Below are positions 1-9,600 of a DNA stretch of 64,000 nt, piece after piece. Position 1 is the stretch's first letter, and each line of letters opens with the position of its first letter. The stretch comes from Planctomycetota bacterium. GTDB taxonomy: Bacteria; Planctomycetota; MHYJ01; WSZJ01; JACPWG01. The position numbers and the translations under genes were made by a program. Location of the stretch: positions 1-64,000 of the forward strand of contig JACPWG010000011.1 of NCBI GenBank assembly GCA_016197205.1, read 5' to 3'. The notes under the pieces are model-generated. The model made no database searches. It was given only the letters and a program-made list of their open reading frames with translations, and was not told where the DNA came from.

Positions 1-738
1 GCGGCAGACGCCGTACAAGACGCCGGCCAGGACACGCGAGAGCGCGTCGAGGTCCCCGAAGCGCATCCTCGAGGTAAGGCGCTTCCGCAGCGGATTCACC
101 ACGTGGACGATCCAGCCGTTGTTCTCGCGCCCGTAGACCCAGGCGGAGAAGCGCCCGCCGGGCCGCAGGGAACGGATCACCCGACCGAGCACGGCGGCGG
201 GCCCGCTGATGTGGTGGATGACGCCGATCGACCAGCCGTAGTCGAAGACGGGTCGGAGCGGCAGGCGGTGCAGGTCGGCCTGGACCACGAGTACGTTCGG
301 GAAGCGGACGGTGTTGCGGTACGCCATCTCGACCGCGCAACTCAGGTCGGCCCCGGCGGCGAACTTCACGCCCAGTTCCGCGGCGACCGCGAGGTGCCGG
401 CCCTTGCCGCAGCCCGCGTCGAGGAGGGTCTTCCCCTGGAGGTCCTGGGCCCGCACCGGCGCGATCCACTCGAGGAGCTGGTTCTTGTACCGGTCGCTCA
501 GCCCGCCGAAGCGGGTCCACGACTCCCCGAAGGCGCGCGCGGTGTGCGCCGCCTCGCCGCCCAGCTCCTGCGGCACGAAGCGCGGGATGCCGCGCACGAT
601 GGGGAAGGAGCGGCCGCAGGTCCCGCAGCGCAGCTCCCCGTCGAGCACCTCTTCGCCGCCGCCTCCGTGCTGCGCGGCGAGCGACAGGCCGCCCGCGCAG
701 TCAGGGCAGGCCAGGATCTCGACGAAGCGCTCCTTCAT
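1..738 (-). CDS. SAM-dependent methyltransferase with zinc-ribbon N-terminus (3' end outside window)
   Basis: The frame opens at an ATG (738-736) and stays open to the left edge, giving 246 residues of an incomplete protein. Residues 11-41 hold two Cys pairs (CPDC and CGTC), the Trm112-like zinc ribbon often found in front of class I methyltransferases. The SAM-binding glycine motif LLDAGCGKGRHL is at about residues 105-116. A D-L pair and a GVIHHI-like segment follow, as in the Methyltransf_11 group. It is the fourth gene of a minus-strand operon, 46 bp after the GT2 gene. By family it methylates a small molecule or lipid-linked product; the substrate is unknown. The family is clear, the role is inferred only from neighbours. 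Confidence 0.85.
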   Translation of the reverse strand, partial: MKERFVEILACPDCAGGLSLAAQHGGGGEEVLDGELRCGTCGRSFPIVRGIPRFVPQELGGEAAHTARAFGESWTRFGGLSDRYKNQLLEWIAPVRAQDLQGKTLLDAGCGKGRHLAVAAELGVKFAAGADLSCAVEMAYRNTVRFPNVLVVQADLHRLPLRPVFDYGWSIGVIHHISGPAAVLGRVIRSLRPGGRFSAWVYGRENNGWIVHVVNPLRKRLTSRMRFGDLDALSRVLAGVLYGVCR

Positions 739-784
739 GAGCGACCTCGACAGGGAGACGAAGGGACGGGACGGCGGCGAGGCC

Positions 785-1825
785 CTACGTAGGCGCGCTT
801 TCGGAGCGGCTCGCGGCCCGGGCAAGCGGTGGGATCGGACCCGTGGACTCGTTCCAGACGTTTCGGATGGCGTAGGTCGTGCGCGGTCCGATCTCGTGGT
901 GGATGCGGACGCAGATCTCGGCCAGGAGCCCCAGGAGGACGAACTGCACGCCCAGGCCGGCGAGAAACGCGGAGAGATGGAGAAGCGGGTTGCGGTGCAT
1001 GTAGATCTCGTCGTGCGTCCCCAGGGTGTGCAGCTTCTGCCAGACCATGAAGCTCCCGGCGCCAAAAGCGCCGGCGATGAGCAGGAGCCCGAGGAAGCCG
1101 AAGAAATAGATCGGCTTGGTGGAGTACCCGAGGAGAAATTTCACCGTGACCAGGTCGAGGATCACCTTGAACGTGCGGAAGATGCCGTATTTGCTCGTGC
1201 CGTGCTTGCGCGGCCGGTGGTTGACCTTCACCTCCGTCACGCGCGTCCCGCTCCAGCTCGCGATCGCCGGCAGGAAGCGGTGCATCTCGCCGTAGAGGCG
1301 AAGGTCGGACACGACCTCGCGCCGGTAGGCCTTCAGGCTGCAGCCGTAGTCGTGGAGGCGCACGCCCGTGATCCGAGAGATGAGGCCGTTGGCGATACGG
1401 GACGGCAGCGTGCGCGAGAGGAAGGGGTCCTCGCGATGGTGCCGCCACCCGGAAACCACGCCCACGTCGACGGAGAGCTGGTCGAGGAGGAGCCGGAAAT
1501 CCGCGGGGTCGTTCTGCAGATCGCCGTCGAGGGTGAGGATGACGTCCCCGCGCGCGCGAGCGAACCCGGCCGCGAGGGCCGCGGTCTGGCCGAAATTCCT
1601 GCGGAACGAGACGCCCACGACGCGCGGGTCCTTCGCGCACGCCGCGGCCAGGACGTCCCGCGTCCCGTCCGTGGAGCCGTCGTCGACGATCAGGATCTCG
1701 TAGGGGCGTTCCAACGGCTCGAGCGCCGCGCGAAGTTCCTCGAGGAGGAGCGGGAGGTTCTCGCGCTCGTTGTAGGCAGGGACCACCACCGACAGGGTGG
1801 CCCCGGCGGTCGAGTCGTCAGGCAT
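785..1825 (-). CDS. GT2 glycosyltransferase, polyprenyl-phosphate sugar synthase type
   Basis: 346 residues from ATG 1825, chosen because GGAG lies 7 bases upstream; a GTG at 1858 would add 11 residues. The N-terminal GT-A fold shows VVPAYNERENL, the nucleotide-sugar motif DDGSTDGT and the metal-binding DGDLQNDP. These are the signatures of the DPM1/ArnC/GtrB group, which moves a sugar from a nucleotide donor to a polyprenyl phosphate at the inner membrane. The C-terminal third has two hydrophobic helices (around YFFGFLGLLLIAGAF and LSAFLAGLGVQFVLLGLL), as in GtrB-like enzymes. It lies between the acyltransferase and methyltransferase genes of the same operon. Family assignment is firm; sugar and acceptor cannot be read from sequence. 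Confidence 0.9.
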   Translation of the reverse strand: MPDDSTAGATLSVVVPAYNERENLPLLLEELRAALEPLERPYEILIVDDGSTDGTRDVLAAACAKDPRVVGVSFRRNFGQTAALAAGFARARGDVILTLDGDLQNDPADFRLLLDQLSVDVGVVSGWRHHREDPFLSRTLPSRIANGLISRITGVRLHDYGCSLKAYRREVVSDLRLYGEMHRFLPAIASWSGTRVTEVKVNHRPRKHGTSKYGIFRTFKVILDLVTVKFLLGYSTKPIYFFGFLGLLLIAGAFGAGSFMVWQKLHTLGTHDEIYMHRNPLLHLSAFLAGLGVQFVLLGLLAEICVRIHHEIGPRTTYAIRNVWNESTGPIPPLARAASRSESAPT

Positions 1826-1899
1826 GGAGGGCTCCGGCTTCGGGTTCGGTGTCTCCACCGGTCATCGGCGCCAAAGAATACCCTCACCTCCCCGGAGAG

Positions 1900-3567
1900 T
1901 CAACGTTCCCCTGCCCGGGTGGACTCCAGGCCTCCCGCCCGGTCGAGCTCCTCCGCCAGCCCCGCCGCGAAAGCCGCCGCCCCTTCGTCGGACAAGAGGG
2001 GCACCAGGTAGTCGATCGCGATCGTGAGCTGCGCCGCAGCCGCGGTCAGCAGCATCCCCACGCCGGGCTGCCGGGGCACGGAGGCGCGCACCCAGAGCCG
2101 CTCCACGGTCGCACGCGCCGGCAACCGCTGCTCGTGCGGCACCCGCACGTGCGAGAAAAGAAACGAAAAAAAGAAGGAACGCGGATCGTTGTCGAAATCG
2201 TGCAGGGCCTTTCGAAAAGCCCAAGTCGGCAGCACCGCGCTCACCACGCCCAGGTTTACCGGCGTCTCGATCGCCTCCTCGAAGGTCCGCCCGAGCCTCA
2301 CCCGGTCCGAGACGCGCGCGGGCAAATCGGACGCGCGAACTTCCTCCGGCGCGAATTCCGATCGGACCACGCCGACGTAGTTCCCCAGGGACGGCGCGAG
2401 CCCCAGCGTCGGTCGGAGGTCGGTCGGCAGGAGCACCCGGAACGCACGGTCCGGCTTGCCGCGCGCTCGTCGCCAGGCGTCCGCGGCGCGCAGGGCCGAC
2501 GCCACCAGGAGGTCGTTCACGGTGAGACCCGCCGCCTGCGCCGCCGCGCGCAGTCGTTCCAGCCGCTCGCCGCCGATCGTCACCACGTGGAGCGCGCGCC
2601 GCCACGGACGCGGCGTCTCGTCCTCGAGCAGCGAGGCGTTGGTCACCCCCACCTTGTCCAGCGGTCGCACGTGGCGCCGCACCATGGCCAGGCGCCAGGA
2701 GAGCGGGTGCTCCCCGAAGAGCTCCCGGAAGCGCGGCCTCCGCTCCCGCGGAAACGGCTCGGCGGGCCGCCCTTCGAGGAGTTCGTTGTACCGCTGAAAC
2801 AGCCGGTCGAGCAGCAGCAGCCCGCCGGTGCCGTCCCCCGCGCTGTGGTGGATCGAGAGCCCGAGACGAAAACCGCCGGCCGTGCGCGGGCCCGCGTGCA
2901 GCCGGAACGGGGGCCGGCGCGCGAGATCGAACGGGTCGTCGAAGTGCGCCTCCTCCCAGGCCTCGACCGGTCCGGCGGGTCGTTCGACCAGGCCCGCCGT
3001 GTCGAACCACGGGCTTGCCGCGGCGAACCGCTCGGCGCCCCACGCCCCCACGCGCACGAAACTCCGGCAGGTCGGCACTTCCGCGGCCAGGGCCGCCGCC
3101 GCCGCGTCCAGGGCCGCTCGATCCAGCTCCTCGCGCGTGTCCACGAAGAAGTGCACGCTCGGCTGGAACGCGGAGGTCGCCGCATCCGCGCCGTAGCCGT
3201 GGGCGACGAAGTAGCGGTCCAGTCCGTTGAGCCGCAGCGCACCCGACTCCGGCCGCACGGCGAGCAGCGCGAGCGTGCAGGCGGCGAGCGCCAAGGGCGC
3301 GGGCTGCGAGGCGAGCCCGGCAAGCAGCAGGTCGGCCGCGACCACCTCGAGCACCAGCCCGGCGCTCGGTACCCGTAGCAACGCCAGAAGCCCATACGCG
3401 GAGAGGGAGACGAGCAGCGAGGGATGCGCTACGCCACCCGCGAGCACCGCCCGCACCGCGCCCACGGCCAGCGCCAGGCCGGCGGCGCGACAACCGACGT
3501 CGAACGCCGTGAATGGACCGGGGTGCAACCACGCGCCCGCCGGCCCTGCGGCCACGGCACTCTTCAC
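1900..3567 (-). CDS. Membrane-anchored condensation/WS-DGAT-like acyltransferase
   Basis: 555 residues from a GTG that overlaps the P450 stop codon by four bases (GTGA), so translation is probably coupled. Residues 1-105 hold about three hydrophobic helices. After them comes a condensation-type acyltransferase domain with the catalytic motif HHSAGDG at residues 240-246 (HHxxxDG). Later segments resemble the core of wax ester synthase/condensation enzymes. The same frame is open upstream through the P450 gene, but that is only an antisense-free reading frame and not coding. By family it joins an acyl-CoA or carrier-bound acyl group to an alcohol or amine. A membrane-tethered version next to a P450 suggests acylation of a hydroxylated lipid; this is inference. 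Confidence 0.8.
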   Translation of the reverse strand: MKSAVAAGPAGAWLHPGPFTAFDVGCRAAGLALAVGAVRAVLAGGVAHPSLLVSLSAYGLLALLRVPSAGLVLEVVAADLLLAGLASQPAPLALAACTLALLAVRPESGALRLNGLDRYFVAHGYGADAATSAFQPSVHFFVDTREELDRAALDAAAAALAAEVPTCRSFVRVGAWGAERFAAASPWFDTAGLVERPAGPVEAWEEAHFDDPFDLARRPPFRLHAGPRTAGGFRLGLSIHHSAGDGTGGLLLLDRLFQRYNELLEGRPAEPFPRERRPRFRELFGEHPLSWRLAMVRRHVRPLDKVGVTNASLLEDETPRPWRRALHVVTIGGERLERLRAAAQAAGLTVNDLLVASALRAADAWRRARGKPDRAFRVLLPTDLRPTLGLAPSLGNYVGVVRSEFAPEEVRASDLPARVSDRVRLGRTFEEAIETPVNLGVVSAVLPTWAFRKALHDFDNDPRSFFFSFLFSHVRVPHEQRLPARATVERLWVRASVPRQPGVGMLLTAAAAQLTIAIDYLVPLLSDEGAAAFAAGLAEELDRAGGLESTRAGER

Positions 3568-4904
3568 CAGCGCCTCCCTTTCACAAGCACCGGCGTGCCG
3601 CCGGCCGGGGTCAGCGTGATCCCGTGCCGGCCGATGGCCGGGAGCTTGCAGGACTCGAGTTGCAACTCCAACCCGCCGAGCACGACCGCGAGGATGAGCT
3701 TCATCTCGTAGTTGGCGAACGCGCCGCCGACACAGATGCGCCCGCCGCCGCCGAAGGGAAAAAACTCGTAGGGCCGCGGGCGCTCCCGCAGGAAACGCTC
3801 GGGCCGAAAGGCCTCGGGCTCCGGGAAGACGTCCGGATCGTGCTGCACCAGGTAGCTGCATGGCGCCACGTACGTCCCCGCGGGCAGCCGGAGGTCCCGC
3901 ACGACGAATTCGCGCGCCGCCCACCGGGGCACGATGGGAATGAGGGGCCGCCGGCGCAACGACTCGTCGATCACCGCTCCAAGGTAGGGGAGCTTGTCGA
4001 TCGCGGCCGGGTCGAAGTCCGGGCCCGGCGTCGCCGCGCGCACCTCCTCCACGACCCGCGACCGCGCTGCGGGCGTCGCCAGCAGAAAGTAAAGCGTCCA
4101 CGCGAGGGCCGCCGTCGTCGTCTCGTGCCCGGCGCCGAGGAGCGTCATGCACTCGGCCGTGATTTCGTCGTCGGCGAGCGGCTCTCCGGAGCGATCCCCC
4201 TCGGCGACCAGCCGGGCGAGAATGTCGTCGCGCGTCCCCGGGTTTCGCCGCGCGTCCTCGATCTCGCTTTGCAGCAGGGCGAAAAACCGTTTGCGGCGTC
4301 GCAGAAACGCGCCCCAGGGACTCCAGGGGCCCAGATCGGTCTGGAGCGCCGGGAGGAAGGCGAGCTTCGCCGAGCCGCTCTCCGTCAACTCGTGCAGGAG
4401 GGACCGCAGCTCCGCGAGTCTCGCTTCGTCGCGGACGCCGAAGATGGCGCGAAGGATGATCTCGAGCGTGATGTCGCGAAAGCGTTCGATCGACGGAAAG
4501 GCCCTGCCCGCGGTCCACCGCGGCAGGTCCGCGACCGTCGCGTCCCGCATGAGCGCCCCGAGACTCCCGAGGCGTTCGCCGCGCAAGGGCGGCACGATCA
4601 ACCGGCGATGCTTGCGATGACGTTCGCCGTCCAGGACGAAGAGCGAGTGCGGTCCGAGAAACGTCGCGAAGTTCCGATTCGCCCGGCCCGCCAGAAGGGC
4701 GTCGGGCGGGGCCGTGAAGACCTCCTTCACGTCGGCGGGGTCGGAGAGGACAACGTAGTCGCGGCCGCCGACGAAGCGGAGCGTGAAGCGTTTGCCGAAC
4801 CGGCGGGCGCAGTCCTCCAGGAGCGCGACGGGGCGCCGAACCCAGGCCCACGTCTGGAGGAACGCGGGCGTGCGCGGGCCCGGGGGCAGGCCGCTGTCAG
4901 TCAT
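3564..4904 (-). CDS. Cytochrome P450
   Basis: 446 residues, the normal length for a bacterial P450. Visible landmarks: HRKHRR in helix C (about residues 97-101), the I-helix oxygen-activation motif AGHETT at 258-263, the K-helix ExxR as ESLR at 314-317, and the heme-ligand loop FPFGGGGRICVGG with the axial cysteine at residue 391. It has no membrane anchor. It is the first gene of the minus-strand operon and overlaps the acyltransferase by four bases. P450s insert one oxygen atom into an unactivated C-H or C=C bond and need an external ferredoxin or reductase, which is not in the window. The substrate is unknown; the lipid-type neighbours suggest a hydrophobic one. Confidence 0.95.
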   Translation of the reverse strand: MTDSGLPPGPRTPAFLQTWAWVRRPVALLEDCARRFGKRFTLRFVGGRDYVVLSDPADVKEVFTAPPDALLAGRANRNFATFLGPHSLFVLDGERHRKHRRLIVPPLRGERLGSLGALMRDATVADLPRWTAGRAFPSIERFRDITLEIILRAIFGVRDEARLAELRSLLHELTESGSAKLAFLPALQTDLGPWSPWGAFLRRRKRFFALLQSEIEDARRNPGTRDDILARLVAEGDRSGEPLADDEITAECMTLLGAGHETTTAALAWTLYFLLATPAARSRVVEEVRAATPGPDFDPAAIDKLPYLGAVIDESLRRRPLIPIVPRWAAREFVVRDLRLPAGTYVAPCSYLVQHDPDVFPEPEAFRPERFLRERPRPYEFFPFGGGGRICVGGAFANYEMKLILAVVLGGLELQLESCKLPAIGRHGITLTPAGGTPVLVKGRRW

Positions 4905-4941
4905 CGCAGGTCTTCCCTACGCGGGGTGGTGCGGGACATTT

Positions 4942-5134
4942 AACAACGACCCGAACAAAGGCTAAACGCGACCGAGGGCGGCAAGTGGCTGGATCATGGC
5001 TCCGCGTCCCAACTAGCCGCGGGCGAAATTTGAAATTTGAAATTTGACTTTTTGCAATTTGAAATTCGGACCGGCCGTGTGGGTCGAATGCGGGACTTTT
5101 ACACAGAGACGCGGAGACGCAGAGGCCGGGCGGC
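4942..5134 (+). repeat. Dispersed composite repeat, family 1, copy A
   Basis: About 193 bp nearly identical to copies near 20.5, 34.5 and 40.6 kb. It contains three 7-bp GAAATTT units, then a CAATTTGAAATTCGG segment and a 9-bp tandem (GACGCGGAGACGCAGAGG). It ends inside the kinase gene upstream, replacing that gene's 3' part. It lacks the right-hand part (the end carrying CTTCATTTCGGC) found in the other copies, so this copy is shorter. Confidence 0.85.
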
Positions 5135-6243
5135 AAGAACACGTGCGCGGGGCCGGGCTGGAGCGGCGGTCGACCCGTGACCATGACGAAAAGCGAAGCG
5201 CCGAGGGAGTAGATGTCGGCGCGATGGTCGACCTCCGCCGCGCTCATCGCCTGCTCGGGGGCGATGTAGGTCGGCGTCCCCATGCCCTGCTTGGACATCG
5301 TGACGGGGACCGTCCCCGTCGCACCCGCGACCCGCGCCAGACCGAGGTCGAGGAGCCGGACGTGCCCGTTCTTTGCCACCATGAGGTTGCCGGGCTTCAG
5401 GTCCCGATGAATGATGTTGTATCGGCGGGCGAACTGGAGGCAGCGGGCCGCCTCGAGGATGATGTCCACGGCTTCGGGCACGGGGAGGACGCCCCGCTCC
5501 GAGAGCAGCGCCTCCACGTCCTTGCCGTCCACGTATTCCATCGCGATGTAGGAAAAAGGGCCGGCCCGCCCGACCTCGATGATGCGGACGATCCCGGGGT
5601 GGGAGGCGAGCTGGCCGCCGATCATCGCCTCGCGGAAGAGCCGTAGCGCCGCGTCGCTTTCGAGCTCCACGCCCGGCTTGAGAACCTTCAGGGCCACCAC
5701 GCAGTTCGTATCGAGCGAGACCGCGCGGAACACCGCGGCCGTGGCGCCGCTCCCGATCGCATCCTCGAGCCGGTAGCCGGCGAACTCCGAGTCCATCCCG
5801 GGCAGGCGGAAGGGCGCGGCCTTCGGGAGAATCGTGGTGTCCCCCGTGCGGCAGAGCGGAGGTGCGGGCCTCGGCGGGGGCCTGCGTCGCGCGCCGCCGC
5901 CCTTGTCGATCGTGACCTGGAACCGCAGCTCGCCGAGGGCGAGCTGGTCCCCGGAGAGAAGCTGGAGGGCCGGTCCCGCGCCGACCGCGCGCCCGTTCAG
6001 CGAAATGCGCGCCGCCGGTTCCGCGGGTTCCAGCTCGACCCGGTTGGCGTGGACCGCGATGCGGCAGTGGTGGGGGACGATCCCGGAGCCGGTCAGTACG
6101 AAGTCGTTGTCCGCGGCGCGTCCGATCCGATAGCTCCCCTTGTGAAGAACGAGCGGCGGCAGCTCGCCCCCCGGTCCTCCCCGCGGGGCCAGCTTCAGGA
6201 TGAAATCCGACTCCGGGGGATCAGCCACGCACGCGCTCTCCAA
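5135..6243 (-). pseudogene. FHA-domain Ser/Thr kinase, truncated by repeat
   Basis: The frame starts at a TTG (6243) or GTG (6228); no ATG is available. Residues about 35-112 form an FHA phosphothreonine-binding domain (GSYRIGRAADNDFVL). The kinase domain follows with P-loop GSGATAAV (164-171), Lys186 in VALKVL, HRDLKPGN at 279-286, DLG instead of DFG at 299-301, and APE at 328-330. After MVTGRPPLQPGP (about residue 365) the frame runs straight into dispersed repeat copy A and continues as repeat-encoded residues to a stop at 4897, overlapping the P450 start. The last third of the kinase fold (subdomains X-XI) is missing. I read it as a truncated, probably inactive gene; a shortened protein could still bind phosphopeptides through FHA. 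Confidence 0.8.
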
Positions 6244-6687
6244 ACCGCTACGCCGTCCACACTGCGCGGCAACACGGAACCGCGACCGTCAGGGAGCGGC
6301 CTCGGCGCCTCCTGCCGCATCCCCTGCTTCGATCCCGCCCAGACCCCGGAGACGGCCCAGGAAACCAATGCGCAAGAGTCGAGGAGTTGTTCACCGCGAA
6401 CGAGGGCGATTCTATCCGCGGGCGGAAGCGGAAGGCAAGGCCAATGCGGACCGCGAACGGCGGCGGGGAGAAAAGTGTGGAGGGGCAAGGCAAGAGCGAC
6501 GACGGACGAAACCGCGAATTGCGTCCATTTCGCGAATTGCTTTTGTTTCTCGAACCACCCACCTCTCCGCTCTCACCCTCCCCGGGGGCCCGCCCTTTTC
6601 CCCTTGCCCCGAGGTGTGCTCATGAGGTATTACGGGGGGCCTGCTCAGCGCCTCGCACGCCCACCCACGATCAGGAACTCGCCCCGC
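6244..6687. other. Divergent intergenic region, 444 bp
   Basis: Separates the minus-strand kinase remnant from the plus-strand cytochrome gene. It holds one short dispersed repeat (6275-6300) and no gene I can support. No clear -35/-10 pair was found, so the promoter of the cytochrome gene is not identified. Confidence 0.6.
6275..6300 (+). repeat. Short dispersed repeat, family 4, copy 1
   Basis: About 26 bp matching CGCGACCGTSAGGGAGCGG. The same word occurs at 20454-20478 and 60127-60155 in this orientation and at 35617-35645 and 56719-56745 inverted. Found only between genes. Confidence 0.7.
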
Positions 6688-9600
6688 ATGCCCTCCCACC
6701 CGCTCGGCACCGGCCATGGCACCCTTGCACGGGCGGGGCTGCTGTCGATTTCTCTGCTCGTCGGCGTACTCTCCGCCCAGGAGGCGCCGGATCCGGCGCG
6801 GGAGGCGCTCGCGCGCCTCGTGCGGACGCTTCGCGACACGGACGACACCGCGCTCCAGGGGGACCTGTTGCGCGGCCTTCGCGCCGGTTTCCAGGGCCGC
6901 CGCCGGGTCGAGCCGCCGGCCGGTTGGGAGGAAGCGAGCGCACACCTGCTCGCGAGTGCGAACGCCGAGGTGCGCTCGCTGACCGAGGCGCTGTCCGTCC
7001 TCTTCGGGGACGAGGCCTCGCGCGCCGCGATGAGGCGTGTGCTCGCGGATGCCGCCGCTCCCGCCGCGGAGCGACGCGCGGCCCTGGACGGCCTGCTCGC
7101 CGCGAAGGACCCCGAGCTGCCGGTCGTACTCCACGCCGTGCTCCGGGACCCCGGCTCGCATGCTGCGGGCCTCGCCGGTCCCGTCCTCCGCGCCTTCGCG
7201 GCCTACGAGGCGCCCGGCGCCGCCGAGGCGATCCTCGCGGCCTATTCCGCCCTCGAGCCGGCGGAGCGACGCGACGCCCTCGGCGCGCTCGCAGCCCGGC
7301 CGGTCTCCGCGCGCGCCCTGCTTGCCGCCGTGCGCGCGGGCACGATCCCGCGCACGGACCTCACGGCCACCGTCGCGCGCCAGGTGGCCAGCCTCGCCGA
7401 CCCGGAGTTGGAGCGATCCCTCCGCGAGTTGTGGGGGGACCTGCGAAAAACACCCGAGGACAAGGCGCGGGAGATCGAGCGGCTGAAAGCCGTCCTCGCC
7501 TCCGTCCCGCGCGCCGCCGCGGACCCCGGCCGCGGACGCGCGGTCTTCGCCCGCACCTGCCAGCAGTGCCACACGCTCTTCGGCGTCGGCGGTCGCGTGG
7601 GTCCCGACCTCACCGGTTCGAACCGCGCGGAGCTCGACTACCTTTTGCGAAACATCGTGGATCCGAGCGCGGCCGTCGGGAAGGACTACCGCGCCACGGT
7701 CGTGCGGACGAAAGATGGACGCACGCTCTCCGGGATCGTGGGGCAGGAAGACGAGTCGGCGCTCACCCTCGTCACGGAGAACGACTCCGTCCTGCTGCCG
7801 CGGAATGAAATCGAGTCTTTTCGCCGGCTCGAGACGTCCATGATGCCGGAAGGACTCCTGGAGGGCCTGGAGTCGAGGGAGATCGCGGACCTCGCCGCCT
7901 ACCTGCGCGGGCCGGCCCAGGTCTCCTTGCCGGCTACGCGCGCGAATGCCGCGTCACTCTTCAACGGCCGCGACCTTGCAGGCTGGTCGGGCGACCCCTC
8001 GCTCTGGTCGGTCGAAAGTGGCGAAATCGTCGGGCGCACGGCAAAAGGACTGGCGCGAAACGAGTTCCTCAAGAGCGACCTCGCCGTGGCCGATTTCCGA
8101 TTGACGCTGCGCGTCAAGCTGACGCCGGACGCCGCCAACAGCGGCATCCAGTTCCGGACCGAGGCGCTCGCGGACGGCGAGGTCAAGGGCCCCCAGGCCG
8201 ACGTCGGCGCAGGCTGGTGGGGCAAGCTCTACGAGGAGGGCGGTCGCGGACTCCTCTGGAGGGCCTCCGGGGAGCGGCACGTCCTGCCCGGCGAATGGAA
8301 CCTGTACGAGGTCGTCGCGGTCGGCGGTCGCGTGCTGACCGCGCTCAACGGCCACCGCTGCGTGGACCTCTGGGACCCGGCCCTTGCGCGCACCGGCATT
8401 CTGGCTCTCCAGGCACACGCGGGCGGCCCCCTGGAAGTGCGTTTCAAGGACCTGAAGCTCGAGGTTGACCCGGCCTTCGAATTGGCGACCCTCGAGCCCG
8501 GGGAGTGCGAGGTGCGCGGCTTCCGCCGGGTCCGGCTCAGCGATGTCTTTTTTTGCGAGGGCGCGACGCTGGGGGACTTCGACCAGGACGGTCACGCCGA
8601 CGTGGTCTCGGGTCCCTATGTGTATTTCGGACCGGATTTCAAGCGCCGAACGGAGCTCTACCCGCCGGCCCCGTTCGACAAGCACGGCTACTCGGACAAT
8701 TTTTTCGCCTTCGTGCACGACTTCAACCGCGACGGCCGCCCCGACGTCCTGGTCCTCGGCTTTCCCGGCAAAGGGGCCGCGTGGTACCAGAATCCGGGCG
8801 CAGGTTCCGGCCCCTGGCCGCGACACGAGGTCTTCGCCGGGGTCGACAACGAGTCGCCGACCTTCGCGGACCTCACCGGCGACGGACGACCCGAGCTGAT
8901 CTCCATGTCGGGTGGACGACTGGGCTACGCCGCGCCCGACGAGAAGGATCCGGCCCGCCCGTGGACCTTTCACGCCGTGACGCCGAAGCTCGGCTGGGGT
9001 GCGTTCACGCACGGCCTGGGCGTGGGAGACGTGAACGGCGACGGGCGGATGGACTTGCTCGAACACGAGGGCTGGTGGGAACAGCCGGCCGAAGGGCCCG
9101 CGGCTCACGAATGGACCCGGCACCCCGTCGACTTTGGGCGGGGCGGCGCGCAGATGTTCGCCGTGGACATCGACGGGGACGGCCGCAACGACGTCGTCAC
9201 CAGTCTGGAGGCGCACGGCTACGGCCTCGCCTGGTTCCAACAGGTCGAGACGCAGGGCCGCATCGAGTTCCAGCGACACCTGATCGTCGGAGGCCGCCCG
9301 GACGAGAATCCCCACGGCGTGTGCTTCTCGGAGCCGCACGCGGTCGTCGTCGCGGACCTGGACGGCGATGGGATCCCGGACATCGTCACCGGGAAGCGCC
9401 ATTGGGCGCACGGGCCCTCCGGCCCGGACGCGAACGCGCCGGCCGTGCTGTATGCGTTCCGCACCGTTCGCAGCCCGGAGGGCGTCAGCTTTTCACCCTG
9501 GCTGGTGGACGACGACTCGGGCGTCGGCGTGCAGGTCGTCGCGGGGGACGCGAACGGCGATGGGCGAACCGACCTCCTCGTCGGGAACAAGCTGGGGACG

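Noticed and set aside
1900..4851. A 983-codon minus-strand frame suggesting a P450-acyltransferase fusion
   Set aside because: The P450 reads in another frame. Upstream of 3567 this frame has no domain and is Arg/Pro-rich; the true acyltransferase starts at the GTG overlapping the P450 stop.
4942..5134. CRISPR array, suggested by short tandem AAATTTG and GACGCGGAGA units
   Set aside because: Units are 7-9 bp with no spacers and the same block recurs at three other sites; no cas genes.
7954..9411. Long minus-strand frame opposite the cytochrome/FG-GAP gene
   Set aside because: No family match and antisense to clear calcium-loop repeats.
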